Source: Zymoseptoria tritici IPO323 (Eukaryota > Ascomycota > Dothideomycetes > Mycosphaerellales > Mycosphaerellaceae). Taken from it: DNA of 64,000 nucleotides. Below are positions 32,680 through 43,832 of this stretch, piece after piece. The stretch lies in NCBI RefSeq assembly GCF_000219625.1, contig NC_018217.1, positions 2,046,001 through 2,110,000 of the forward strand. The letters are read 5' to 3'. The stretch's first letter is position 1. The number at the start of each line of letters is the position of its first letter. The position numbers and the translations under genes were made by a program. The notes beneath the pieces were generated by a model that was given only the letters and a program-made list of their open reading frames with translations, was not told where the DNA came from and made no database searches.

Positions 32680-33873
32680 TCAAACAGGTTTCCGCACAAA
32701 CCAAAGGTCAGAAGGAATTGATGTACAAAGAAGCTCTCTCTCAGTCGCATTCACCAGTCCGTTGCTGTCGTGGATATCATTGCTGGACCTGTCATTCCCA
32801 TCATCAAGCTCTCGCGGCCTGTAGAGAGTCCGGGAAAGATTCGCCATGCGACTTGCACTCCAAGGATGACGCTGAAAGTCCCAAAACATCAAGCTCCAGG
32901 AAGTGCGACGATGCCAAAAATCATCATCGAATGAGCCCTTTCCCGCACTCGCTGCCCGCAGGAACGACAAATAGGTCTTCAGAACGCGGCGGACGTCATT
33001 CAATCTGCAGTCCTGCCATTGATTCTGCCTGGTCCAGGAGGCGGTGGAATGCCACGCATGTTGTGAATGACGCACATTTCCCAAATCCCCGAGTAACCAG
33101 AACGTGGAGTCGCGGATGAAGACGTTATTCGGCTTAATGTCGTTGTGACACAAGCCTTTTGCGTGGAGCGATTGCAAGCCTTGCAAAAGATTCTCCACCA
33201 CCGGACGATAAATGCTGTCGATTTCGTGCACCGTCCTGCCGCCCTGGTCTTTCTCCTTCTCGGCGAGATTTAGAAGAGTCCCATTTGCCAGCCAAGGCGA
33301 GACCATTGCCCAACAAGATTCGGTGGAAGATTGCAGGACGAAATAATCAAGAATCGGAACATATGGTTCCGCGACGTCGCCAGCCAAGAGCAGACCAGCT
33401 TCGATCTCGGTGGGCCAGCTCGTCGTCACTTCGAGGAAGTCGTCTGATACCTCAACCGGTATTTGATTCCTGGCCACAGATGACATCTGCTTCACGACCA
33501 CGATATCGCCGCTCATGTGATCGACGTAGAGGTCCACCGATCCTTCTTGGCCGCCTCCCAGATGGCGGAAGAACGCATACTTGTCGTCAATGTGAGTCCC
33601 ATTGTTGTACCGAATCGGATGATCTGGCGACCAAATTTTGCTACGATCGAGGGATTTCGGAAAGATCGTTGGTCTAGCTTTCTTGTTTTGGTCTTGTATG
33701 TCGCGGAGTCCTCTTGCAAAGCCGACGGCCGCGCAGAATGCTACCACTGCTACGATACACAACCGGATTGACCTTGGAACCTGTTGCGCCTGTCGAAGCC
33801 ATCGTCGGTGAGGAGACGATGCCCTCGTATGTGCTTCATGTCGGATTTGACATTGTTTCGAGTCCGTTCGCAT
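32680..33873 (-). CDS. Membrane-anchored protein kinase-like protein
   Basis: Single-exon 397-residue protein. A basic N-terminal 30 residues precede one membrane span (about 34-56, 'IRLCIVAVVAFCAAVGFA'), so the kinase-like domain may face the lumen or cytosol depending on orientation. Kinase motifs: glycine loop 'LGGGQEGSV' (105-113), Lys in 'IVVVKQM' (K128), catalytic loop 'HNDIKPNN' (243-250) with Asp and Asn kept but Arg of HRD replaced by Asn, and 'GDLGN' in place of DFG (263-265, Asp kept). The C-lobe after this is short and diverged, without a clear APE motif. It could be active or a degenerate kinase. Its promoter side faces a 566-bp repeat element about 900 bp away. Confidence 0.75.
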   Translation of the reverse strand: MRTDSKQCQIRHEAHTRASSPHRRWLRQAQQVPRSIRLCIVAVVAFCAAVGFARGLRDIQDQNKKARPTIFPKSLDRSKIWSPDHPIRYNNGTHIDDKYAFFRHLGGGQEGSVDLYVDHMSGDIVVVKQMSSVARNQIPVEVSDDFLEVTTSWPTEIEAGLLLAGDVAEPYVPILDYFVLQSSTESCWAMVSPWLANGTLLNLAEKEKDQGGRTVHEIDSIYRPVVENLLQGLQSLHAKGLCHNDIKPNNVFIRDSTFWLLGDLGNVRHSQHAWHSTASWTRQNQWQDCRLNDVRRVLKTYLSFLRAASAGKGSFDDDFWHRRTSWSLMFWDFQRHPWSASRMANLSRTLYRPRELDDGNDRSSNDIHDSNGLVNATERELLCTSIPSDLWFVRKPV

Positions 33874-34763
33874 GACCGGCCAACATGGATGGAATCGCTG
33901 CTTTTGAGGTGGATGTGTCGAGTTGCGAATACAACCGACGCATTACAAGTAATAAATAGGTATCAGGAGACTTGCAACGTGCCAAGACGAGGCCATCGCG
34001 ATAACTTGAGACGCTGAAGGAGCAGAAAGTCTCACAGCCACCACACCCATCATATACTGTGGCTGACCTGAGGCGCTGTCCTTGGTTTATATGTCGTTCC
34101 CTGGCTACTATTGGTCGACAACTGTTGAGCACGAACAAATGGAAGATTTATTCGCTGTAAAGTTGTTTTGGTACACCGGCTTGCCGTCTTGGCTGATTTG
34201 AGTGGCCATGACGGCGCTCAACCCGCGGGCCGCTCGTCACTTGGAAGCTTGGGAATCGGAGCTTTTCTGCGTCGCCGAGGTGTACAAGCACCCCGAACCT
34301 GATCATCGGCCGGCTGTGCATTGTTGCATGAGCTCCGACGCTGAGCTGCTTCGCAGTGCTTCGCAGAATGGGCCCAGGAGTCTGCCAATGTGGCGTGCGT
34401 CGCTGCTCTAAAGCGTGGGAGACGGGCGAGAAGGCAATTCCGGCTCAAAGAAAGGATGCAGTAACAATAGCCGGGGGAATCGTGTTTTACTTCGATGAAA
34501 CGGCCTGCGCAAAGGCGATCGGAAGGGTGAGGCGGAAGCTGAAACTTCGTCGCTGGCCTCTTACAGACGGCCGGCTGAGAACCTTCGCGGTGTCTGCCGT
34601 GTCTCTCTCCGCGGACATTGATGTGAAGAGTCAGCGTTTGTCGTCATTCATTGCAGTGATAGAAGTCCATCTCTGAATGATCCGCGAGCCAGAAGCTCAC
34701 GTGCCGAATTTGCGAAGTGAAGGTGATGGAGAATGGAAAGGAAAGAAGTGTCGTTCAGACGAG
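33874..34763. other. Intergenic region between the kinase-like gene and a MITE-like element
   Basis: About 890 bp. Short frames with no domain or splice continuity. Holds the promoter of the kinase-like gene. Confidence 0.5.
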
Positions 34764-35329
34764 GGTGCAAAGTTAGCACCTCGCCAAAATTCGTGATTTT
34801 TAAGAATTCCGACAATTCCGACAATTCGAACATTTTCGGATTTCGAACATTGCGCATAGAAACCGATACTATATGTACAATATGCACTTTTTAATGCTAT
34901 ATATCTAACATATTTCGTTTATAGATAGGTAAGAACTATATATACGAAGTATTAGAAATATATACTATAGATATTATTTATTCCTATCGAGGTGTTTCTT
35001 ATTGTCGACATCGAAGGACCGTTAGACGAAGTCGATAGTTTAAGGTTTTTCCCCGTATCTAAAATTTAGAGGGAAGCCCTCTAATATTTAGTTAGAAAAC
35101 TATAGTAGCCCGCGCCCGAAGATTGCGCGACAACATTCTTCGCAACAACTATCCGGTAATATATTTAGTGCAATACATACGAAGAGCAATATAAAGCATT
35201 AATTCCTAAGGTACGGAAAAATGCTTAAAGTCCGACGCTGTTCGCAGTGTAGTGCAGTGTAGTGTCGAATCATCAAATTGTCCGAAATCTTGAAAATCAC
35301 GAATTCTGGCGAAGTGCTAACTTTGCACC
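34764..35329. mobile_element. 566-bp AT-rich element with 54-bp terminal inverted repeats
   Basis: Left end (34764-34817) and right end (35276-35329, complement) match over 54 bp with five differences, starting GGTGCAAAGTTAGCAC on both sides. Most differences are C/T or A/G, as RIP would give. The interior is AT- and TpA-rich, unlike the flanks, with no protein-coding frame. It fits a non-autonomous DNA transposon (MITE). No clear target-site duplication is visible. It lies about 120 bp upstream of a methyltransferase gene, so it could carry or replace promoter sequence. Confidence 0.8.
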
Positions 35330-35451
35330 TGCGTAGTTCAAGGTTGTGGAGCTCGGGTATTCGGGGCATCTTCGCCAAACTGCCCGCTCTCCGACCTTGA
35401 AATCACACCCGCGCATCCATCAGTACAACATTTTCACTTTATTTGCACATC

Positions 35452-36213
35452 ATGGCGAGCGCAGTATCGAACCTCCATTCCGGCTCGAACTCGCGCTTCA
35501 ACGCTGAAGCAAAGTCTTGGGATGCCCGGCCTTTTGTTCACGAAGCATCGCAAGGCGCTGCAAATGCAATAGCCTCGAAGCTGAAAGACGCCCCAGTACC
35601 CGAAGGTGGTCTCCAGATCCTTGAGATTGGCTGCGGGACTGGCATTCTCTCTTTCCTGATGGCGGTTCATCCGAATGTCAGACAGATCGTCGCCGTGGAC
35701 GCAGCTGATGGCATGATCGATGTGTTGAAGCAGAAGCTAGAAAAGGACGGCGCACCGAAGAACATCTTGCCTCTCGCACTCCTTTTGGAAGACCCGGAAA
35801 ATCCCCAGCTTCCGAACGGAGACAATGGCAAGAAGCAGAAGTTTGACGTGATCACTTCTCACTTGGTGCTACACCACATCCCTGAGTTGGAGCCAGTGCT
35901 TCGGACCATGTATGAATGCCTGAAACCGGGAGGCTGCGTAATGCTCACGGACTTTGAGGATTTTGGACCGGAAGCGAAGCGATTTCACCCCGCGTCGAAG
36001 ATGGATGGAGTTGCTCGGCACGGCATAAACGCCGGTGAGATGAAGACAAAGCTGGAGAATGTGGGCTTCAACGACGTGGAGGTCAGACCTCATTGGTCTA
36101 TGAAGAAGACGGTCGAGAAGTTTGATGGCGAGTTTGGAGAATCAGGGAAGATTGAGCCGGGCGCTGGTGAATTAATGGGATTTCCATTCGTAGTGTGCTA
36201 CGGAAAGAAGTAG
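35452..36213 (+). CDS. Class I SAM-dependent methyltransferase
   Basis: Single-exon 253-residue protein beginning 'MASAVSNLHSG'. SAM-binding motif I is 'ILEIGCGTGILSFLM' (about 58-72), motif II-like acid 'VAVDAADGM', motif IV 'FDVITSHLVLHHIPE' and post-motif 'LKPGGCVMLTDFEDFG', the standard Rossmann-fold methyltransferase series of the type 11/12 group. No signal peptide or membrane segment, so probably cytosolic. The substrate cannot be told; the N-terminal 'RFNAEAKSWDARP' resembles small fungal methyltransferases acting on metabolites. Its start is about 120 bp from the MITE-like element and it is convergent with the cutinase gene (105 bp between stops). Confidence 0.9.
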   Translation: MASAVSNLHSGSNSRFNAEAKSWDARPFVHEASQGAANAIASKLKDAPVPEGGLQILEIGCGTGILSFLMAVHPNVRQIVAVDAADGMIDVLKQKLEKDGAPKNILPLALLLEDPENPQLPNGDNGKKQKFDVITSHLVLHHIPELEPVLRTMYECLKPGGCVMLTDFEDFGPEAKRFHPASKMDGVARHGINAGEMKTKLENVGFNDVEVRPHWSMKKTVEKFDGEFGESGKIEPGAGELMGFPFVVCYGKK

Positions 36214-36318
36214 CGTCTTCCCACCCCATTCCCTCCCGAACACCTCCATTCTCCTGCTTAAAATGCACTCCCAAGCTCGCACGACCCTCGTTGACCTGCT
36301 GCTTCCAAGCATGATCTC

Positions 36319-37075
36319 TCAAAGAGTGCCCTGCAAGAATTGAGCTGCCGACGAAGCATCGCGACCGTAGGTCAAGTGGGCGGCGGTGATGGTCAGGGAG
36401 CCAGTGCAGACCAAGTCGCCGATGTTGCAGTACACCTTGGTTTGGCTCGCGGGATATCCACCTGGGATCACACCTCGGTTCTGCTGGTTCTTGGTGTATC
36501 CGAAGAGAACAACGCCTGCAATCTTCGCCTTCACAGCTGCGCTGACATCGGTGACCGAAGCGGCGATGAGGGCTGCACCTTGGCTGTTGATATCGCTGTC
36601 AGTGTGATTCGCAATGTCGGACACTCTGAGTGGACCAACCTGTATCCGCCAGCAACAATTTGACTGTTGGGGCATTTAGAAGCCGCCAAGTCAAAGAGCC
36701 TCTTGCCCTCAGCAATTCCTACGGTCGAGGCACCTCTCGTGCCAAAGTTGCCAGTGACATCGGCGGCATAGGGGCTACCGACACCCTGGCAGGCGACACT
36801 GGTTGATCCAATGCGGCTCTTCAAAGCGCTGCAGGTTTGCGGTCCCACAGTGCTTCCCTTCAAGTTGTCAGCAGTGCATGTTGATGGAAAGATATCTTTG
36901 GACATACCATGTTCCCTCGTTCGGTCGTTCCGCGAGCGAAGATGAAGATCACATCGCGGCAAGCACCGCTGGTGAGCTCGTTCGAAGTCGACGATCCGAT
37001 CTGGCGCCTGTCAACGTCGGCCGGGGCAGCGCTGACGAGACCTGCGAGCAGGGCAACGATGGTCGAGGCCTTCAT
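36319..37075 (-). CDS. Cutinase (secreted serine esterase)
   Basis: Three exons (37075-36908, 36857-36640, 36583-36319) give 216 residues. A signal peptide is followed by a probable KEX2-type site ('VDRR'). Catalytic triad: Ser129 in 'GGYSQGAAL', formed across the second intron, Asp185 in 'GDLVC' and His198 in 'AAHLTYG'. The N-terminal '[16 protein letters not shown]' and '[11 protein letters not shown]' supply the oxyanion region and a conserved Cys. Cutinases hydrolyse plant cutin and related polyesters outside the cell, and aid plant penetration or saprotrophy. Introns use GTATGT/TTGAAG and GTTGGT/CAACAG. Length and domain order are normal for the family. Confidence 0.93.
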
Positions 37076-38533
37076 CTTGGACAGATTGAGGAGACGTGAG
37101 GGAGGAGCTTGAGAGTGTATTGGAGGCTGGAATGATGTGAGGATATTCTGTCAAACAGAGAGATACTCGTCGATATTTGTATGCCATGGCTCTTCTCACG
37201 ATGCGGGAGAGATCCACACTTTCCGAGATCGTCAGCAGGAACGAGTCGATCGCTTCAAATATAGCTTCCTGTTTGGGCAATCGTGCCGGCAGTATAGCGC
37301 TCCCGACGTAGAATGCGACACGTCAAATGCAAGAGAATACCGCTATGGCGTGCAAGCGAACAGCTGCGCACGTGCCAAAATGAAAATTTGATATGCGACC
37401 TTCCAAAGCGGGGCAGTCAATGGACCAGGAACCCAGCATCCATGCGAGTCTTCGACTTGAAGAAATAGTCTCCTGCTGAATTCGGCGAAGACTGCATGGA
37501 ACGCATCGCATGTCCAGGCTGGACAAGCCCTGGGCAGTGACTCTTGCCAGAGCATCATGTCGATCTGCAACAATCAACGTGAAACATGACTGCTGAGAAG
37601 GCGATGTGTAGGGGAGGAGTAGATTGTCGTCTCGCTGCTTGTAGAATTCGAGACGCAGCCGCATGAAGTCTTCGGACGGGCCGTGAAGGATGCCAGTGCG
37701 GTATACGGAAGAGTGTAGAGTCTCTCACACATCGGTAGTGTGATAAAATATTCCACCAACGATGCGCTAGAGCGCGAGCAGTCGGGTTTTGCTTGTCACG
37801 GCTCCTAAACACTCAAGCAGCGCTACGTGAGCCGCAAGTCTGGCAAATCTACGGCCCAAGAGCCGTTCCTTGAGCCGATTCCGTTCCTCGTAAGCGAGCG
37901 AAGCAGCTGCCCGATCGGGGCAGTCATGCGACTTCTGATGCCAAACATCACTCGCAGTAATGCTCAGGCCAAGCAGCCGAGATTGCGTGCAGCACTGCAG
38001 ATTACACTCGGATCTGATCACAGACTCCAAAGGGCCACAGACTCGGAAGGAAGATCTAGAGCCGGGTCAGGAGGTCGACACCGGCAGAACAACGGGGGAG
38101 GCGGACGAGGAGAGCGGGACGACAAGCGAGCGGGAGCCTTTCATCGTGACATGATTCTTTTCGGGCTCACTTCGCAAGCTGCTGATGGAAGTGTGTCGCA
38201 GCTCTGATCAAGCAATCAGTCGTTCAAGCATCGAGTCGCTGCATTGGTGTTGCACACTCTGGTAGAACGTGTTGATGTTCTGAAAGTGAACCTGGCAACC
38301 TGGAAATCAAAAGAGACGTCAGTCAGCGCGGCCCATCCCGAAAGTTTAGCTGGAGCTTCGTCGACCTCGTCGCCTTACATCTTGAGATCAATCACTCCAT
38401 CATCAAATACAACACAACATCCCATCAGCATCGCCTCTTTCTCGTCAAACGGTCGAGCACACTACGAACGTCACATTGAAAGTCTCCACCTGCTGCGCAA
38501 CCTCCACAACACCCCCTCGACCACTTCTGTATC
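37076..38533. other. Intergenic region between cutinase and RPT5
   Basis: 1.46 kb of divergent upstream sequence shared by the two genes. A frame at 37827-38207 (+) is Arg/Gly-rich and without motif. No repeats seen. Confidence 0.5.
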
Positions 38534-40103
38534 ATGTCGACACTTGAGGATCTCGATGACTTGGAGCGCGATGGCAAGAAGGAGGAGAACAACGATGGCG
38601 ACAAAGGCAAGAAGCCTGATGCGAATGGAGATTCTGAGATGAAGGAGTCCAAGGATGGCGAGAAGGAGGAAGAAGAGGAGCAACTCATCGACCTGGAGAT
38701 TCTCAATTCGAGCACACGAGACATCATCGCCCGCCGCCGATTACTGGAGAACGACACCCGTATCATGCGGAGCGAGTACCAGCGTTTGACACATGAGAAG
38801 CAAACTATGCACGAGAAGATCAAGGACAATGTGGATAAGATTGACAACAACAGGTGAGCTATGATGATGGTGCGGATGCATCTCTGGCCCTAAATACTAA
38901 TCGCAGCGAGTTTTCAGGCAACTACCATACCTCGTCGGAAACGTGGTGGAGATTCTGGACCTGGATGTTGAGGAGGAGGCAGCGGAGGAAGGCGCCAATA
39001 TCGATCTGGACGCCACCCGTGTTGGCAAGAGCGCCGTCATCAAGACCTCCACCCGACAAACGATCTTCCTCCCACTCATCGGACTCGTCGACCACGAGAA
39101 GCTCAAGCCTGGTGACCTCATTGGTGTGAACAAAGATTCGTATCTCATCCTCGATACATTGCCCGCGGAGTACGACAGCAGAGTCAAGGCAATGGAGGTG
39201 GACGAGAAGCCGACAGAGAAGTACACCGACGTGGGCGGGTTGGACAAACAGATTGAGGAGCTTGTGGAGGCAGTCGTGTGGCCAATGAAAGAGGCTGAGC
39301 GCTTCAAGAAGATCGGCATCAAGGCACCGAAGGGTATGGACACCATGCAGCACACTACAAACCTCTTCTTGCTGACACTTCTATACAGGCGCCCTCATGT
39401 ACGGACCTCCTGGAACCGGCAAAACCCTCCTGGCGCGTGCCTGCGCTGCGCAAACCGACGCAACCTTTCTCAAACTCGCCGGTCCTCAACTCGTACAAAT
39501 GTTCATCGGAGATGGAGCAAAGCTCGTTCGAGACTGCTTCGCACTGGCAAAAGAGAAGGCACCATCCATCATCTTCATCGACGAGCTCGATGCCGTCGGC
39601 ACAAAGCGTTTCGACTCGGACAAATCTGGTGACCGTGAAGTACAGCGCACTATGCTGGAACTCCTCAACCAGCTCGACGGTTTCGCATCAGATGATCGCG
39701 TCAAGGTGCTTGCCGCAACGAACCGTGTCGATGTGCTCGATCCCGCGCTGTTGCGATCTGGTCGTTTGGACAGGAAGATTGAGTTCCCGCTCCCCAACGA
39801 GGAGGCGCGCGCACAGATCTTGCGCATTCATTCACGAAAGATGACGGTCGATGAGGGTGTGAACTGGCCCGAGCTGGCGAGAAGTACAGATGAGTTCGGT
39901 GGTGCGCAGCTCAAGGCTGTGTGTGTCGAGGCTGGTATGATCGCGTTGAGGAACGGACACAGCAAGATCAGCCACGAGCACTACGTTGATGCGATTGCTG
40001 AGGTGCAGGCGAAGAAAAAGGTATGCAACTTTCGCGTTTGGAGAACGTACACTGAACCCATCGCTAACTATGATGCTAGGATACCGTCAACTTCTACGCT
40101 TAG
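38534..40103 (+). CDS. RPT5: 26S proteasome regulatory ATPase subunit RPT5
   Basis: Four exons (38534-38853, 38918-39333, 39389-40020, 40080-40103) encode 463 residues. The N-terminus is acidic, then a coiled coil ('[20 protein letters not shown]') and an OB domain. AAA motifs follow: Walker A '[14 protein letters not shown]' (about 250-263), Walker B '[12 protein letters not shown]', sensor '[20 protein letters not shown]'. The last exon is only 24 nt and adds 'DTVNFYA', supplying the C-terminal HbYX motif that docks into the 20S core and opens its gate. This tail distinguishes RPT5 from other Rpt subunits. It is a core nuclear/cytosolic housekeeping gene, convergent with the RING-finger gene downstream. 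Confidence 0.95.
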
Positions 40104-40538
40104 AGAGAATCGCATTGCAAGCCTGTGGCGGCAAGGTTTTCCAGGTCCGCGTTGCTGCGCTGTTGAGCCAGATAGATCGCATCATGGTGTACACTACTAC
40201 TTGTTAAGAGCAACGCAAACACGAATCAAAAGAGCAAGGCTTGGCCTTTGGCGGCTACCTCCGCAGTCCCGCTCAAACTGCAGCGCATGTGTCAAACTCC
40301 GATGGCTTAGCGTTTGTAGTCTGCGCCAGAGAATGGAGATCTGATCCCAGGAGGCAGGTATCTTCGCGGAAGCAAAGCAGTGACCATCGACACTTACGTT
40401 CTCCTAAGGTACACGGACTGTACGATCCGGGCCTATGGAGTGACGGATCCAAGTTTACGTCCACGGAGGTATCGGTTTCGATCCTCATCATATTCAAGTC
40501 TCATCACGAATACCCTCCGCACCCAGCGCTCTCAACCC
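40104..40538. other. Convergent intergenic region
   Basis: About 435 bp between the stops of RPT5 (+) and the RING gene (-): two 3' UTRs. No further feature. Confidence 0.6.
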
Positions 40539-41635
40539 CTAGTCCTCCTCCTCCTCCTCCTCTGCATACCTCCCGTCTCTCTGATATCCCCTAACCGTCC
40601 TCGCCCACTCCGCCGCATCCCTCGCCCCTTCCTGATCTTCCCCTTCCCACTCTCGATCATGCTTCACCTTGAGACGAAACTTACCCATACTGCCCTTCCC
40701 TCCAAATCCATCAAAGTCCAACGTCCATTCGAGAGGAAGCATGCCTTTAGCTGCTCCGTCGGGACTGTCTTCCGCATCGGACGAGGCCCATGAGTAGCCG
40801 GCCTTGAGCACGATGTATGCTGTTAGCGTGAAGACGCCCCATCCGAGGCGGGAGATTTCGAATGGAGGACGTTGACGGATTACGCGGTTGGGGCGGAATG
40901 TGGGATGCTAGCAGTTTTCATCAGCTTTGATCGAGCATCCACCATATGAAACTGTATTCCAATGGAGAAATGTGTTTCAAGTTGACGAAGCATACGTACC
41001 AACAAAATCTGCACTTCCTCCACGATATCGTCCCGACTAGACTTCACAAAGAAAGTCCACTCATGCCGATTCGACGCCCCATCCTCCCTCACCCTCCCTT
41101 CAGCGTCCACCTCCCGATGCCGATTCCCGACAAACACCGTCAGCGTCTGCACCCTCTCCGACCCTTCCCTTTCTCTCTCCCTCTCACTCTCCAACTCCCG
41201 CCAAGTCCTCGGATACTGAGCCCTCAACCGCTCCTCCCGTCTAATGTCGAGACGTGCGGTCGTGAGCGTCCGACACATGGGACATTTCGCTTCCAAGTCG
41301 CTCGCGTCGAAGTCCGCGGGTTCGTCATCGATGGAGACGACTTGGAGAGGTCGTTGGGAGAGGGATGTTTCGGCCCAGTAGGCGAAGCAGGGTTGGCAGA
41401 GGGTGTGGTTGCAGGTTGTTGTTACGGGAGGGTGCAAGAGGAGGTGACAGATTGGGCAGAGGTCGTCTTCGTGGATGGTTTCTTCGGGGGATGAGATGGG
41501 GGGAGACTGGGCGGAATGGTCTTTTGTGATGTTTTGTGGGGTTAATGGTGTTGGACTTGGTGGCTGAGGCGTTTGATGTGATGAGGGTTTGAGGCGTTGT
41601 GATCTTCGGGGTTGAGTGGCGGATTGTTTGGACAT
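40539..41635 (-). CDS. RING-finger protein with C-terminal YEATS-like domain
   Basis: Two exons (41635-41000 and 40907-40539; donor GTACGT, acceptor CTGCTAG, phase 0) give 334 residues. A Ser/Pro-rich N-terminus precedes a RING at about 60-120: 'CPICHLLLHPPVTTTCNHTL' then 'CFAYW' and 'KCPMCRT', with a loop before the last pair, so a probable E3 ubiquitin ligase. From about 165 onward the sequence resembles a YEATS-type beta-sandwich: 'EWTFFVKSSRDDIVEEVQIL', 'HPTFRPNRVIRQRPPFEISR', 'LGWGVFTLTAYIVLK' and 'LEWTLDFDGFGGKGSMGKFR'. The tail is Glu-rich. The YEATS assignment is by pattern only. Fusion to a RING would couple ligand or acyl-mark reading with ubiquitylation. Confidence 0.75.
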
Positions 41636-42407
41636 GATGAGATTTGTCGGTCGATATTTGAAGAGGAAGGATCGGAGTACACGACATAAGACACAGATTG
41701 ATGGCGTAGCTACGAACCAAGAGTGCCCTGAGTATAAGGTAAGGTGCTTGAGATGTTTAAGAGCTACTCCCAAAGTGGTCAATCCAGCAGGCAGCAGCGT
41801 TCTTGACATTCGGCGTTGTAGGCGACCGTACCGTGATATATCGGATCACAAAGAATATTGAACCTGCTGAGAATATCTGTTCCCAAGGTCGTGTCCTGGT
41901 GCTGACGCTGAAGCTATCTGTCGAAAGAGAGCCTGTGATAGGTCCATAATCGAACGCAGTGAAAAGTCGCTCGCTGATGCCTCCAGCTCTTTTCTGAAGT
42001 CCTCGCAAATGCACCCGTCTTCCTCTCGACTTCCTAGCGATGACTTTCGTCTTCAAGTCCCGGCCAGTCGCGAAGCTCCTATATTCCTCCACAGTACTCT
42101 TGCGGATCTCATCATTGTGACAAGACAGACCTGCAGTTCGTGTACACACAGAAGTCTAAAGTCGCTCACTGATACTCCCGTGTCTGTTCCCTGGTCCTTC
42201 TACTGAAGCCTGTCTTCAAAGCCTGGTCAAACCGTTGACGCTCTTGTCTCCTCCCCATCACCATTGCTGATGCCATTCTTCCCATGCCCTCGGCACAACC
42301 TCTGAACCTCAGCCGCGATAGCCGCGATGACACCGATCGCCGTTTTGGCACTGCAATGGGCACTGCTTCGTTGACGTGCTGTGTTACAGTCGTTCAATGG
42401 GCGTATG
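41636..42407. other. Intergenic region
   Basis: About 770 bp: promoter of the RING gene and 3' flank of the thioesterase-like gene. Frames such as 41757-42149 (-) lack motifs. Confidence 0.5.
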
Positions 42408-43121
42408 TTACCTCAGGGGGTTTCTTTTGGCTGGAACGCCTACGTCACCCAGAAAAGCCACCATATCGTCGACACCCTGGGGTTCGTTGACCCAATGCGG
42501 CATTTCTGCTCCGGGCGCATATTCACACCATCGAGGCTTCATACCTATGCTCTTCAGAGAGTCCCGCAATTCAATTCCAAAGGTAACGTTGATGACGTCG
42601 TCGTCTTGGGAGTGGCACAGGAGAAGTGGTGTCTTGATTGCTTGGTTTGTGGTTCTGTCGATTCGCTTGATGTCTTCTCTCTTCGGAAGCCAGCTGCATA
42701 GGCCGATGAAACCACCCAGTTGCCTATGTCCGCTCAGTAAGGCGTGAATCGCCACTGCGCATCCCTGGCTGATGCCTCCGAGGATGATTTTGTCGTGTCC
42801 GATGAGCGCAGCTTCTTGGGCGATGATGTCCTGGATTCGTTTCATCGAGGGAAGAAGATGCTGGTCGTCTTCTTGTTCGTGGGGGTTTTCAGTGTTATGC
42901 ATGTCAAACCATTGCGACAGTTCGCAACCGAAGCGAGCGGAGTTGAGTAAGCCAGCGGATGGGAAGACCCACTTCACGCTGGGGAAGAAGTCGAGCAAAG
43001 TCTCCTCTCCTGATGCTTGGCTCTCGAAGAACTCTTCGGCGAACTCTTTAGCAGTGCTGTCTCTTCCGTGGAGGAAGATCACGGTGTGTGTGTGCTCGCC
43101 GCGTGGCGAAAAGGTTTCCAT
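42408..43121 (-). CDS. Acyl-protein thioesterase / carboxylesterase-like hydrolase
   Basis: Single-exon 237-residue alpha/beta hydrolase of the phospholipase/carboxylesterase (APT1-like) family. 'HTVIFLHGRDSTAKEF' gives the oxyanion loop; nucleophile Ser118 is in 'ILGGISQGCAVA'; Asp is in 'CHSQDDDVI' (about 173-175) and His209 in 'EMPHWVNEPQG'. The usual family motif 'GWFD' is 'QWFDM'. These enzymes depalmitoylate proteins or cleave short esters in the cytosol. No signal peptide. The C-terminus ends soon after the catalytic His, as is normal. Confidence 0.9.
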   Translation of the reverse strand: METFSPRGEHTHTVIFLHGRDSTAKEFAEEFFESQASGEETLLDFFPSVKWVFPSAGLLNSARFGCELSQWFDMHNTENPHEQEDDQHLLPSMKRIQDIIAQEAALIGHDKIILGGISQGCAVAIHALLSGHRQLGGFIGLCSWLPKREDIKRIDRTTNQAIKTPLLLCHSQDDDVINVTFGIELRDSLKSIGMKPRWCEYAPGAEMPHWVNEPQGVDDMVAFLGDVGVPAKRNPLR

Positions 43122-43832
43122 TTTCGATGTGGCTTTTGTCGTACTGGTCTCGTTCTGCTGCGCCTCACCGGTGTGAGAGGTATGAAAGAAAGAAGGGAAG
43201 AGGACGAGGGAAGAATCTTTTATAGAGGAACCTTCCGCACATTACTATTCGCCTTTGCCGAACGAACTGGTGACTTGACTCATTCAACGGCCGTTGTTGA
43301 ACTAAGGATCTTGCGCGGGCTCGTTGAGGGAGGAAGATCTGGTACGAGCGTGTTGGACAGGACCGTACGGTTGAGGTCACGTAATCATGGTAGAGATGCG
43401 CACCCATGAATGCGCCGTTTCGAATCCATGGTACGCAAACCAAATGATACTGGGGGCTGAGGTGTCTGCGGCGGCGGCGTGTGTCTGTGATGTGCAGAGC
43501 GATGAAGTCGTCTCCAAGTGTCTTTCAGGCCGATGGAGCTGAGTCTGATTGCATGTGTGTATGTGCGTGTAGTTGTGTCGGAGGTTCGAGAGAAGTGAGA
43601 TACCGCCCTCCGTAGCATGACTTGGATACTTTCACATGTCAGCGACCATCCCGTCACTTCTTTGTTCAGCAACGACACAACTGCTTCGACACTTCAGTCT
43701 TCAGCTAAACGCCACGAATCGAAGCAAACGAACCCCTCGCCCGAACACCAAACGTACAAATACTCGCCGAGATCATCTTCGTATACAACGCTCCCAAAAC
43801 TCCGACCAAATCAAACCAATCCTACCAACACC
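43122..43832. other. Divergent intergenic region
   Basis: About 710 bp between the start codons of the thioesterase-like gene (-) and the deaminase-like gene (+), so both promoters lie here. An ATG-initiated frame leading into the deaminase gene begins at 43617 but its extra N-terminus looks non-coding. Confidence 0.5.
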
